Of a stretch of 64,000 nt of DNA, positions 1-8,028 are shown in pieces (the stretch's first letter is position 1; each line of letters starts with the position of its first letter). The notes under the pieces are model-generated. The model saw only the letters and a list, made by a program, of their open reading frames with translations. It ran no database searches and was not told the DNA's origin. Source of the DNA: Spirosoma oryzae (GTDB lineage Bacteria; Bacteroidota; Bacteroidia; Cytophagales; Spirosomataceae); contig NZ_PVTE01000002.1 of NCBI RefSeq assembly GCF_003002825.1, forward strand, positions 328,926 through 392,925, given 5' to 3'. The position numbers and the translations under genes were made by a program.

Positions 1-8
1 GAATACAG

Positions 9-566
9 ATGAATACGAACTCCAATACTGAGAAGGCTACCTTTGGCACCGGCTGTTTCTGGTGTACGGAAGCCATGTTCAACGCACTCGACGGTGTTAT
101 TTCAGCCGTTTCGGGCTACGAAGGTGGTCAGAAAGAGAACCCGACCTACAAGGAAGTGTGCACCGGCGACACCGGGCATGCAGAATGCGTCGAGATTACC
201 TACGACCCCACCGCCATATCGTACCAGGACTTACTACAGGCGTTCTTCCGTAGCCACGACCCAACAACATTGAACCGGCAGGGTGCCGATGTCGGTACGC
301 AATATCGCTCGGTTATCTTCTACCACAATGATGAGCAGAAGCAACTGGCTGAAACGGCCAAAGCTGAACTCGATAAATCGGGGGCGTACGACGACCGGAT
401 CGTGACCGAAATCAGCCCAGCCACGACGTTCTACCCCGCCGAAGATTACCACAAGGATTACTTCCAGAAAAACCCGAATCAGGGATACTGCGCCTTCGTC
501 GTCGCGCCGAAACTCGACAAGTTTCGCAAGGTGTTTAAAGACAAACTGAAGCCTGTCAACGCATAA
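9..566 (+). CDS. msrA: peptide-methionine (S)-S-oxide reductase MsrA
   Basis: Cytoplasmic repair enzyme that reduces the S-epimer of methionine sulfoxide in proteins, using thioredoxin-type electrons. The 185-residue product carries the family motif GCFWC at residues 15-19, with the catalytic cysteine at 16, followed by the usual GYEGG segment. A second cysteine in GYC near residue 161 is placed where a resolving cysteine is expected. Length is normal for a single-domain MsrA, with no fused MsrB. The ATG lies eight bases from the window edge, so its promoter and any upstream partner cannot be seen. A very strong terminator follows, so it is probably the last gene of its transcript. Confidence 0.96.
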   Translation: MNTNSNTEKATFGTGCFWCTEAMFNALDGVISAVSGYEGGQKENPTYKEVCTGDTGHAECVEITYDPTAISYQDLLQAFFRSHDPTTLNRQGADVGTQYRSVIFYHNDEQKQLAETAKAELDKSGAYDDRIVTEISPATTFYPAEDYHKDYFQKNPNQGYCAFVVAPKLDKFRKVFKDKLKPVNA

Positions 567-579
567 GTGAATTCCTTAC

Positions 580-620
580 AAACAGACAAGGCCCTCCAAT
601 CTGGAGGGCCTTGTCTGTTT
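580..620 (+). terminator. rho-independent terminator after msrA
   Basis: A perfect 19-bp stem (580-598 with 602-620) closes on a 3-nt loop 14 bases after the msrA stop. The arm begins with an A-run and ends with GTTTAT, so it could stop transcription from either side. A second, smaller perfect hairpin (637-645 with 650-658) follows, with no T-run. Nothing else is recognisable before the next gene. Confidence 0.85.
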
Positions 621-863
621 ATAAACGCCAGTAGTCAACCGACTACCCATAGTCGGTTACGTACCGTACTATACGCTGGCTTTGTCAGCATTGATTAGCT
701 TCGGCATAGCTCGCTTGGCACCGGTTTTGCGCTTTCTATACGAACGCTTTGTTTCGCACCGTTGACACACAAAATACAGACACTCCGCACACAAATACGT
801 CCATCGCCTGCCAGTTACCGTACTTTTAATAGGAATTGTGTTGCTAGTATACTCGACCTGATT

Positions 864-1127
864 ATGACTTTGACATCCCGCGATGCCGTCAATTGGCAGA
901 CGCTCTTGCAGATCGTTCGCCTTATTCCTCCCGGCAGTCAGACTCCCCTCGTCTCCTTCACCAATCCCACTGATGCGGCTCAGTTTATGCACCAGCAGGA
1001 CCCACCCGGCAAGCGCCTGTGCGTGCTGACAAAAGATGCTTCGCTGTTCTGGATTGTACCGATTAGCGTAGCCGACCAACTGATTAAGCTTGGCTTTTAT
1101 CCGATACTTGATACTATTTGCCTGTAA
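864..1127 (+). CDS. small hypothetical protein (87 aa)
   Basis: Not recognised. The reading frame is open further upstream (from 762), but the upstream part is poor in protein-like composition. The ATG at 864 gives an 87-residue soluble protein starting MTLTSRDAVNW. It has no signal peptide, membrane segment or metal motif. Hydrophobic/charged alternation such as LLQIVRLI and LCVLTKDASLFWIVP suggests a small folded alpha/beta domain. A 136-residue frame on the opposite strand (669-1079) overlaps it; it is Arg/Lys/Cys-rich and I judge it a shadow. The gene converges with the receiver gene at 1149, only 21 bases away. Whether it is expressed is uncertain. Confidence 0.5.
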   Translation: MTLTSRDAVNWQTLLQIVRLIPPGSQTPLVSFTNPTDAAQFMHQQDPPGKRLCVLTKDASLFWIVPISVADQLIKLGFYPILDTICL

Positions 1128-1148
1128 CCCCTTTACGACCTGACTTCA

Positions 1149-1550
1149 CTAGTTCGTGTTCGTCAGCATCCGGGCTGCGTTCACCAGGTTAGCGTAGTTA
1201 CTGGCTTTTTGAATCAACCCATTACACCCGAGTTCGAAACATCGTTTCATCACCGTTTCACGCGTCGTATCCGCCAGCATGATTACGGGTATCGCCCGGA
1301 ATGAAGCATCTTTTTTCAGGACCTGTAGCGTTTCGAAGCCGTTCATAATCGGCGTGTTGGTAGCTAACAGAATCAGATCGGGAAGCCGGCCGTCCAGGCA
1401 GTGCGTAAGGCGAATGAGCAGGTCTGCGCCGTTTTCAATGTGGCAGAACATGGGCTTTTTATGACCGTCAATCAAGTTATTTTGATTGTACTCAAGAACA
1501 GAATCGCCCTGATCGACAACGTACACCAAGGGCGCATTAATAGTAATCAT
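1149..1550 (-). CDS. stand-alone degenerate receiver (pseudo-receiver) protein
   Basis: A 133-residue single-domain protein with the overall pattern of a CheY-like receiver and no output domain. Aligned to CheY by eye, the phosphoacceptor aspartate is Ala63 in LLATNTPIMNG. The conserved Thr/Ser is Ala93 in VIMLAD. One of the two N-terminal acidic residues is Gln (VVDQGD). The switch lysine is kept (Lys115). It therefore probably cannot be phosphorylated normally and would act, if at all, as a constitutive or phosphorylation-independent binding module. The ATG at 1550 is preferred to the upstream frame, which adds ten unlikely residues. No histidine kinase lies nearby. Confidence 0.8.
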   Translation of the reverse strand: MITINAPLVYVVDQGDSVLEYNQNNLIDGHKKPMFCHIENGADLLIRLTHCLDGRLPDLILLATNTPIMNGFETLQVLKKDASFRAIPVIMLADTTRETVMKRCFELGCNGLIQKASNYANLVNAARMLTNTN

Positions 1551-1880
1551 ACAAGTCAAATAAAGCATCGGATATTGCACCCGTCCCGTATCAAGAATTG
1601 ATCCAATCCACTCCCTCGTAGCCCATACGTCCCCCTTTCTTATTTCCCGACCCCTATCGCGAATCAGCCCGGGTCAGGTGGGTGTTTTTTCGCGTTCAAC
1701 TACCGATACATAAGGCAGGCCAACTTTGCAAAAGGTCATATAATGGTATGATTGGTGCTGACTGAACGACCAAATTTCCGTTATTTTGCCCCGAACACAC
1801 AACGTAATGGATAGATCACGTTTGGCCTGTTCGACAGTCTTACGTGCTTTATTCGGCTCAACCAATTATTTTTTACTACC
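1551..1880. other. 330-bp intergenic region
   Basis: Divergent spacer between the receiver gene (minus) and the barrel gene (plus). I see no convincing gene. A 63-residue minus-strand frame at 1674-1865 lacks any recognisable feature. A TATTTTGC at about 1792-1799 resembles a Bacteroidota -7 box, one base shorter than TAnnTTTG, and could drive the barrel gene with an 80-nt leader. No matching upstream TTTG was found at the right distance. Confidence 0.4.
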
Positions 1881-2411
1881 ATGAAAAAACTTCACTACGT
1901 CTTCCTGCTGATGATCCTGTCACTTGTCAGCACACGCTCGTTCGCTCAGATGCCCATCGACAAGGGCACTACGTTTGTCAATGCCGGTATCGGCGTTGGT
2001 GGTTCTGCTGGTGTTGGTGGTATAGCCTTGGGCGCTGGTGCTGATTTTGGCGTCGCACCTAATATCACGGTCGGTGGTCAGGCAGCTTATCGTAGCTTCA
2101 ACTATGGGTATCTTGGCATCAACGACAAAATCAACTATCTGTATTTTGCAGCCCGGGGTTCGTACCATTTTAACGAGCTACTTAAGCTGAATATGAACCA
2201 ACTGGATTTGTACGCCGGACTTGGTCTCGGCTACGAAAGCGTTTCGTATTCAAGCAGCTACGGTAGTAATTTTAACACCTTTGCCAGTGGCGTATACGTT
2301 CCCGTTCACATTGGCGCACGTTACATGTTCTCAGACAAAATTGGCGGTGTTGCCGAATTGGGCAGTGGCGTTGCACCCCTGTTTCTAGGCGTAACGTTCA
2401 AACTCAAATAA
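1881..2411 (+). CDS. outer-membrane beta-barrel protein
   Basis: A 176-residue exported protein. A signal peptide (residues 1 to about 22, ending SFAQ) is followed by a glycine-rich region with alternating hydrophobic residues. The last strand, FLGVTFKLK, has the aromatic/hydrophobic C-terminus typical of small outer-membrane barrels of the OmpA/PorT-like type. The size would fit an eight-stranded barrel. A GVGG-rich stretch near residues 35-55 is unusually low in complexity. No ligand or enzymatic role can be read from the sequence. It stands alone between a long intergenic region and a strong bidirectional terminator. Confidence 0.8.
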   Translation: MKKLHYVFLLMILSLVSTRSFAQMPIDKGTTFVNAGIGVGGSAGVGGIALGAGADFGVAPNITVGGQAAYRSFNYGYLGINDKINYLYFAARGSYHFNELLKLNMNQLDLYAGLGLGYESVSYSSSYGSNFNTFASGVYVPVHIGARYMFSDKIGGVAELGSGVAPLFLGVTFKLK

Positions 2412-2415
2412 AAAC

Positions 2416-2477
2416 GCGTCATAAAACAGAAAAGGGCTACCAGCGTGATCTGGTAGCCCTTTTCTGTTTTATGACGC
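2416..2477. terminator. bidirectional terminator with 28-bp stem
   Basis: Perfect 28-bp arms (2416-2443 with 2450-2477) and a 6-nt loop separate two convergent genes. The right arm runs into the stop codon of the prolyl oligopeptidase. Both arms contain runs suited to termination in each direction. Confidence 0.85.
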
Positions 2478-4618
2478 TATCGTAACGCCTTGACGCCTAC
2501 GTTCCAGAGAATGAACGAATAGGTTTCGGCTGCGTCTTCGATGTTCTTTTTCGTGTTACTGGCTCCGTGGCCGGAGTTCGTCTCGACCCGAATCAGCACG
2601 GGATTATTTCCTTTGTAGACCTCCTGTAGGGTAGCCGCATACTTGAACGAGTGCGCCGGAACGACACGGTCGTCGTGGTCGGCCGTAGAAATTAGCGTGG
2701 CCGGGTAATTTTGGCCAGGCTTCAGATTATGAATGGGCGAGTATGCATAGAGCGCCTTGAACTCCTCGGGATTGTCACTACTGCCGTAATCAGCAATCCA
2801 GTTCCAGCCGATGGTAAACTTGTGAAAGCGCAGCATATCCATCACCCCTACCTGTGGAATAGCCACCCGGAATAAATCAGGCCGTTGGTTCATCACAGCC
2901 CCGACGAGCAGGCCACCGTTGGAGCCGCCCATGATCGCCAGTTTAGCTGAGCTGGTGTATTTCTCCTTGATCAGATATTCGGCCGCTGCGATGAAATCGT
3001 CGAACACGTTCTGCTTTTTCAGCTTCATGCCCTGTTCGTGCCACGCTTCGCCGTATTCGCTACCGCCACGCAGGTTGGCCTGCACATAAATGCCTCCCTG
3101 CTCCAGAAACGGAATGCGCAACGGATTGAAACCCGGCGGCAGACTCACGTTGAAACCGCCGTAGCCGTAGAGCAGCGTCGGGTTCGTTCCGTCGAGTTTC
3201 AGGCCTTTGCGGTGGGTCAGGAACATCGGCACTTTCGTTCCGTCTTTGCTGGTGAAGAACACCTGCTTTGTTTCGTAATCGCCCGGCTTGAAGTCGACTT
3301 CGGGGGCGCGGAACACGGTACTTTTCCGACTGGCAATGTCGTACCGGTAAATGGTCGACGGGGTGGTAAACGAGGTGAACGAATAGAAGACGAACGTATC
3401 TTCCGGCTGACCGCCAAACCCACCGACCGATCCCAGTCCGGGCAGCTCGACGGTACTTTCGCGCTTGCCCATGTAGTCGAACACCTGAATCTCTGACACG
3501 ACGTCTTTCGTGTATTCGACAAACAGCTTGCGCCCGCCCGTGCTTACACCACCATCGGCCATGGGATATTTCGTTTCGTCAATCAGCGTCGTCAGGGCTT
3601 TTTTCTTCGTATCGAACGCAACGATTTTGCCATTGGGCGCTTTATCGTTCGTCTGCATCAGCAGGACGTCACCCCGGTTGTCGATCAGGCTGTAGCGCGA
3701 ATCGGTTACGTCGGCGATGATAGGCGCGAATGTTTTTTCGGCGGCTTGACTGTCGATAAAGAACAGCGCATTCCCATCTTTACCCTGTCCCCGATCGCTT
3801 ACCGACAGCACGGCAAACCGTTCGTCGTCGGTGGTAGCGAGCGTGTGGAAGCGCTGTAGATTTTTGGTATCCTCATACACCAACCGGTCGGCCGATTGCG
3901 CGGTGTTTATCCGGTGGAAGAAAACCTGGTGATTGTCGTTTTTAGCCGCTAATGCGCTGCCTTCCGGTTTTGGGTACCGGCTGTAATAAAAACCGTCGCC
4001 CTGCCAGGCCGCTCCCGACACCTTGACCCAGTCGAGTGTTTCGGGCAGGTACTGCTTCGTCGTCAGGTCCATGACGCGGTAGCTGAACCAGTCAGAGCCC
4101 CCTTTCGACGTACCTACTACCGCATACTTCCCGTTTTTCGACAGCGAAAATACCGTCAGTTTCGTCGTACCATCGGCCGACCACTGGTTCGGATCGAGCA
4201 CGACTTCGGGCTTCCCGTCGAGACCAACCTGCCGATACAATACCGATTGGTTTTGCAGCCCGTCGTTTTTGTAGAAGTAGTACCACTTGTTCATGTCGCC
4301 CGTTCCCTGATGGAACGGAGCTGAATACTTGGGGTAATTGTAGATCTTCTCCATCCGCTGCTGTAACTGCTTGCGGTAGGGAATCTGCGCCATGTAGGCA
4401 TCGGTGACCTTATTTTCGGCCTTTACCCATTCCGCCGTTTCCGCCGACCGGTCGTCTTCCAGCCACCGATACGGATCGGCAACAACGGTACCATGGTAGG
4501 TGTCGGTATGGTCGACCTTGCGGGCTTTGGGGTATTGAATCGGATCGCCCGACTGGGCATCCGCTGTGGTCATATCAAGCATAAGGAATGCACAGAAAAG
4601 TAGACTGGTGCGCAGCAT
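2477..4618 (-). CDS. prolyl oligopeptidase family serine peptidase (S9)
   Basis: An exported 713-residue S9-family peptidase that should cleave peptides after proline or similar residues, probably in the periplasm. A signal peptide ending TADAQ is followed by YPKARKVDHTDTYHG and DPYRWLEDD, the S9A N-terminal signature. A seven-bladed propeller region comes next, then the hydrolase domain. The nucleophile is Ser566 in GGSNGG, the acid lies in ADHDDRV near 649-650, and the base is His684 in SGHG. Length and order are normal for the family. It appears to be transcribed alone. The exonuclease gene lies 73 bp upstream on the same strand. Confidence 0.95.
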   Translation of the reverse strand: MLRTSLLFCAFLMLDMTTADAQSGDPIQYPKARKVDHTDTYHGTVVADPYRWLEDDRSAETAEWVKAENKVTDAYMAQIPYRKQLQQRMEKIYNYPKYSAPFHQGTGDMNKWYYFYKNDGLQNQSVLYRQVGLDGKPEVVLDPNQWSADGTTKLTVFSLSKNGKYAVVGTSKGGSDWFSYRVMDLTTKQYLPETLDWVKVSGAAWQGDGFYYSRYPKPEGSALAAKNDNHQVFFHRINTAQSADRLVYEDTKNLQRFHTLATTDDERFAVLSVSDRGQGKDGNALFFIDSQAAEKTFAPIIADVTDSRYSLIDNRGDVLLMQTNDKAPNGKIVAFDTKKKALTTLIDETKYPMADGGVSTGGRKLFVEYTKDVVSEIQVFDYMGKRESTVELPGLGSVGGFGGQPEDTFVFYSFTSFTTPSTIYRYDIASRKSTVFRAPEVDFKPGDYETKQVFFTSKDGTKVPMFLTHRKGLKLDGTNPTLLYGYGGFNVSLPPGFNPLRIPFLEQGGIYVQANLRGGSEYGEAWHEQGMKLKKQNVFDDFIAAAEYLIKEKYTSSAKLAIMGGSNGGLLVGAVMNQRPDLFRVAIPQVGVMDMLRFHKFTIGWNWIADYGSSDNPEEFKALYAYSPIHNLKPGQNYPATLISTADHDDRVVPAHSFKYAATLQEVYKGNNPVLIRVETNSGHGASNTKKNIEDAAETYSFILWNVGVKALR

Positions 4619-4691
4619 AGGGTTGACGAAGTGATTGGTTTAACACGGTTGTCCCAACCGGCAGTCGAGACAAGAGACACAGCCGCAGCGA

Positions 4692-5234
4692 CTATGTCAG
4701 CTGCGTATACGATTGGTCGGGCCGGGGGATATGGCCATGCTTATCGTTGCGGAGCAGCATCTCGAACAGTTTCACTGTCGCGGCTGCATCGCCGGCGGCC
4801 CGGTGCCGGCCGTTGAGCGGAATTTCCAGCGAACGGCACAGTTTACCAAGGCTGTACGACGGATAGCCGGGCAAAATTTTTCGGCTGGTACGCACCGTGC
4901 AGATCGTTCGGCGCAGAAAATCGTACCCCAGCCAGTTCAGTTCTTTCTGGATAAAGCCGAAGTCGAAGCTAACGTTATGAGCAACGAAAATAGCCCCTTC
5001 CGTGATGCGCAGCACCTCATGGGCGACGTCGGCGAAGAGCGGTGCCTCCGCTACCATCGCTTCGGAAATACCCGTCAGTTGCTGAATAAAAGGCGGAATT
5101 GGGCATTCGGGATTAAGCAGCGTACTGAACGAATCTACGACGCGCTGCCCATCATGGCGAAAAATAGCAATTTCCGTAAGTCGGGTTGGGCCTTTGATGC
5201 CGCCCGTTGTTTCAACGTCGACGATGCAATACAC
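4692..5234 (-). CDS. DnaQ-like 3'-5' exonuclease (DEDDh)
   Basis: Resembles the epsilon proofreading subunit of DNA polymerase III and the exonuclease domain of PolC and UvrC-like fusion proteins. All DEDDh residues are visible: VDVETTGG near the N-terminus, AHNVSFDFGFI in the middle and HRAAGDAAAT near the end. The SYSLGKLCRSLEIP segment is typical. No ATG is available at the N-terminus. A GTG at 5234 gives the family-like start MYCIVDVETTGG. A TTG at 5273 would add 13 residues without similarity and is the alternative. The protein lacks the GIY-YIG nuclease or other extension that some relatives carry. It may be a stand-alone repair or RNA-trimming nuclease rather than the replicative subunit. 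Confidence 0.88.
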   Translation of the reverse strand: MYCIVDVETTGGIKGPTRLTEIAIFRHDGQRVVDSFSTLLNPECPIPPFIQQLTGISEAMVAEAPLFADVAHEVLRITEGAIFVAHNVSFDFGFIQKELNWLGYDFLRRTICTVRTSRKILPGYPSYSLGKLCRSLEIPLNGRHRAAGDAAATVKLFEMLLRNDKHGHIPRPDQSYTQLT

Positions 5235-5302
5235 AGATAACCGGTTTTCGGTACATGCTCCAGCCACCGGCAAACGGGCTGTCGCGCAACCAAGTTACAA
5301 CC

Positions 5303-6808
5303 TTAGCGCGACGCCTGCAATGGACGGGTCCGAATCGGCTGGCGGGCGACGACCCCTTCGCGAATCAGCCGGAGGGTGTAATCCAGCACGTAATCGCGGT
5401 TGGTCAGGAGGTCTTCATAGGAACGTGTGACGGTGAAATCCGGTTCAACCGTGAATCCGTTGGCCCGGTCGGGCGTAACGGCGTGGATCAGCTTCTTGAG
5501 CGGAATGCGTACCTGAATGCGCGAGTTGGGCAGCGTCACCGTTTTGAAGTGACCGGCAAAGTCGCCCCAGTACGCGCTACCGCTGGCTTCGCCGATGTAG
5601 GTGCCCATACCCGCATCGAGCGTTTTGGCCAGCACCGTTGTCGTAGCCGAAAACGACGCGCCATTCATCAGGAAGTACAGGTTACCACGAAACGCCAGGT
5701 GTCGCCGGGGCCGGTAGCGCCACCGCACCGATCGACTGGCAAAGCCCCCCGATTGGTTACGCTTGTACTGCCAGCTAAAGTGCAGCGCCGAAATCGGATT
5801 CCAGCGGGTAACGAGTTCGGTACGGGCCGCTGGCGTCATCTCTTCGCGCTCCATCATCGTAAACGGCTTCGGCATCCAGTAGCGCAGCAGGTTAGCCGAG
5901 TTGGTCACCACGCCCCCACCATTGCCCTGCATGTCGATAACGAGATTCTGTACGTCCTGGTCGCGCAGTTGCCGGAAGGCCCGCTTGAGCCGCCGGTTGA
6001 ATGCCCACTGGAACGGCCCCCTTTTTCCCGTATTCATAAACGACGATACGCGTAGCACAGCCGTCCGGGTCAGCGAATCGACGATCCGCACCGACAGATT
6101 CGGGCGACGGTCGATCTCATTCGGGTAGCGCCGTTGCATCATGCCCCGAAACCGCTGTAGCGATATACAACCGATTTTGGCCTGCCGCGTCGCCGAGTCA
6201 CCTTTGGCGTGGTAAGTAATCGCAATCGAATCAGCAGAGCCATACCAGGCAGCGTAGTAGTCAGCAAACTGCACCAGACTCCACTGCCGACGGCCCGTCA
6301 GATTATCCCCGTCAGAGCCCGAGCGGTCGGCTTCCATCAGTTCACGATGCAGCTCTCCTACCGGTCGACCATTGATCGTCAGCAGTTCGAATCCACGGTG
6401 CAGACTGGTATCGGGCGATACGTTATGGCTGATGTAATACTGATCGCCAACCGCCCGGATGAAAAATGGAATATAGCGTGTCTGCTTACCGATGAAATTC
6501 CGGCGGTGACTCATGTTGGTATGCCCATCTTTTACGGCCGCCACCAGCGGGCTAACGGTATGATAAAACGCCAGGTAGGGCGTGGGGGCCGTTAGTCGAT
6601 TGTAGAGCGAATCATACAGTTGCTCCATCCGGGGCCGGGGCGTGTAGTAGCCCATGCCGGGATGAAGCAGATCGAGTTTTCGTTTGAGAAAGGCGATATC
6701 GGCGCGGGCCTGCTCCGGCGTCAGCGTATCCGTCTGGGCAAAAGCAGGGGTTAAATCAGCAATAAAGCAAAGAAAGAGGAAGGCAACCAGACGCGTCGTT
6801 ATGTTCAT
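5303..6808 (-). CDS. S41 family peptidase (CtpA/tricorn-like)
   Basis: A 501-residue exported protein with a signal peptide ending PAFAQ. The C-terminal half carries the S41 fold: a segment MQGNGGGVVTNSANLLRYW matching the family's oxyanion region, and NGASFSATTTVLAKTL with the likely catalytic serine, followed by GEASGS. I see no clear PDZ domain, unlike the second S41 protein in this window (21790-23250). The substrate is unknown. It is separated from the exonuclease gene downstream by about 70 bp. Confidence 0.9.
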   Translation of the reverse strand: MNITTRLVAFLFLCFIADLTPAFAQTDTLTPEQARADIAFLKRKLDLLHPGMGYYTPRPRMEQLYDSLYNRLTAPTPYLAFYHTVSPLVAAVKDGHTNMSHRRNFIGKQTRYIPFFIRAVGDQYYISHNVSPDTSLHRGFELLTINGRPVGELHRELMEADRSGSDGDNLTGRRQWSLVQFADYYAAWYGSADSIAITYHAKGDSATRQAKIGCISLQRFRGMMQRRYPNEIDRRPNLSVRIVDSLTRTAVLRVSSFMNTGKRGPFQWAFNRRLKRAFRQLRDQDVQNLVIDMQGNGGGVVTNSANLLRYWMPKPFTMMEREEMTPAARTELVTRWNPISALHFSWQYKRNQSGGFASRSVRWRYRPRRHLAFRGNLYFLMNGASFSATTTVLAKTLDAGMGTYIGEASGSAYWGDFAGHFKTVTLPNSRIQVRIPLKKLIHAVTPDRANGFTVEPDFTVTRSYEDLLTNRDYVLDYTLRLIREGVVARQPIRTRPLQASR

Positions 6809-6871
6809 CAGGCAGGAAAGTAGACCAACCGTTTACGGCACCGGAGGTCTGCCTGTGAAATTAAAAAGTAC

Positions 6872-6903
6872 GCAAACTAAAAGCAACAAACTTTGTTTGC
6901 AAA
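6872..6903 (-). promoter_or_regulatory. putative promoter for the S41 peptidase
   Basis: On the minus strand a TTTG (6900-6903) and a TAGTTTGC (6872-6879) are separated by 20 bases. This fits the Bacteroidota sigma-ABfr pattern, although the -7 box is one base short of TAnnTTTG. It would leave a leader of roughly 60 nt. Confidence 0.4.
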
Positions 6904-6985
6904 TCGCATTAAAATTTTGACAATTTGCCATTACGCCAAATTTTATAGAGTAATTATACTTATACGATAGAGAAGGCTTAGGATA

Positions 6986-7097
6986 TGTAGAGACGCGACC
7001 GTCCGGCGGCCCGGCCTTCGCGTCTTACCGCCGGACGGTATGGCTGACGCAGGTCATAGGCTGCCGCAGATGAGACGCGATCCTTCGCGTCTCTACA
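6986..7097. repeat. nested palindromic intergenic element
   Basis: Thirteen-bp outer arms TGTAGAGACGCGA (6986-6998) and TCGCGTCTCTACA (7085-7097) enclose a perfect 12-bp inner inverted repeat (6998-7009 with 7028-7039). Extra copies of TCGCGTCT/AGACGCGA lie inside. It fills most of the 311-bp gap 6809-7119 and ends 22 bp before prmA. The rest of the gap is AT-rich and holds only the S41 promoter. I found no coding frame in it. Confidence 0.8.
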
Positions 7098-7119
7098 AGG
7101 CTTTTCGTTACTTTGAGGT

Positions 7120-7953
7120 ATGAACTATACCGAAGTACAACTAACGGTTTCGCCGGACTTTACCGACATCCTGACTGCCGAACTGGCCGAGCTGAATTTT
7201 GAATCATTCGTCGAGACCGATGAGGGGTTGAACGCCTACGTGCAGGAGGCCGATTTCGACCCGGGAGCCCTGCGCGAACTGGTCGCCAAATACAGTTCGA
7301 TGACCGCAATAGCCTATCAGATCAATTCGTTAGAAAAACGGAACTGGAACGCCGAATGGGAGCGTGATTACGAGCCGATTGAGGTCGCCAATACGGTGCG
7401 GGTACGGGCGTCGTTTCATGAGCCAAACCCGGCGTTTCGCTACGACCTCGTTATCAATCCGAAAATGTCGTTCGGGACGGGTCATCACGAAACAACGGCG
7501 ATGATGATGGAACAGCAACTGGCGCTCGACTTCACCGGCACCACGGTACTCGACGTTGGTAGCGGCACGGGGATTCTGGCGGTCCTGGCGGCTCGCATGG
7601 GCGCAGCATCGGTACTGGCGTTCGACGTTGAAGAGTGGGCCGTAGAAAACGCGCGTGAAAATGCAGACCTGAACGACTGTCCACAGATCACGGTGTTTCA
7701 GGGCACGATTGCTGATGTTGATCCAACGAGCCGGTATGAAGTAGTGCTGGCGAATATCAACCGAAACGTATTACTGGCTGAAATTCCGACATACACAACC
7801 TTGCTGAAGCCGGGTGGCTCCCTGCTGGTCAGCGGCTTCTACCAGCACGATGCGGTCGATATCCGGCAGTGCGCAGTCGATGCGGGTTTGACACCGGGAA
7901 CCGCCCTGACCCTGCGCGACTGGTCGTCGCTCCTGTTCACCAAACCAGCCTGA
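7120..7953 (+). CDS. prmA: ribosomal protein L11 methyltransferase
   Basis: Transfers methyl groups from S-adenosylmethionine to lysines and the N-terminus of ribosomal protein L11. The 277-residue protein has a short N-terminal recognition domain and a class I methyltransferase domain with the SAM motif LDVGSGTGILAV near residues 144-155. MSFGTGHHETT, typical of PrmA, comes just before it. ANINRNVL gives the NxN-type catalytic region. Length is normal. The sequence TACTTTG ends five bases before the ATG, so a very short or absent leader is possible. The large exported-protein gene follows after 75 bp containing only an imperfect hairpin (7962-7994). Confidence 0.95.
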   Translation: MNYTEVQLTVSPDFTDILTAELAELNFESFVETDEGLNAYVQEADFDPGALRELVAKYSSMTAIAYQINSLEKRNWNAEWERDYEPIEVANTVRVRASFHEPNPAFRYDLVINPKMSFGTGHHETTAMMMEQQLALDFTGTTVLDVGSGTGILAVLAARMGAASVLAFDVEEWAVENARENADLNDCPQITVFQGTIADVDPTSRYEVVLANINRNVLLAEIPTYTTLLKPGGSLLVSGFYQHDAVDIRQCAVDAGLTPGTALTLRDWSSLLFTKPA

Positions 7954-8028
7954 TAAGCTTTAGCCCTGAACGGTTTTCAAAAGCTTTTAGGGCTCGATAC
8001 AACAAACAAATTGCTTTTGAACCTGCTC

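Noticed and set aside
669..1079. 136-residue minus-strand frame opposite the small hypothetical gene
   Set aside because: Composition is Arg/Lys/Cys-rich without protein-family features, and it lies over the more protein-like plus-strand frame.
5207..6055. 282-residue plus-strand frame opposite the S41 peptidase
   Set aside because: Arg/His/Pro-rich shadow of a high-GC gene; the S41 motifs on the other strand are decisive.
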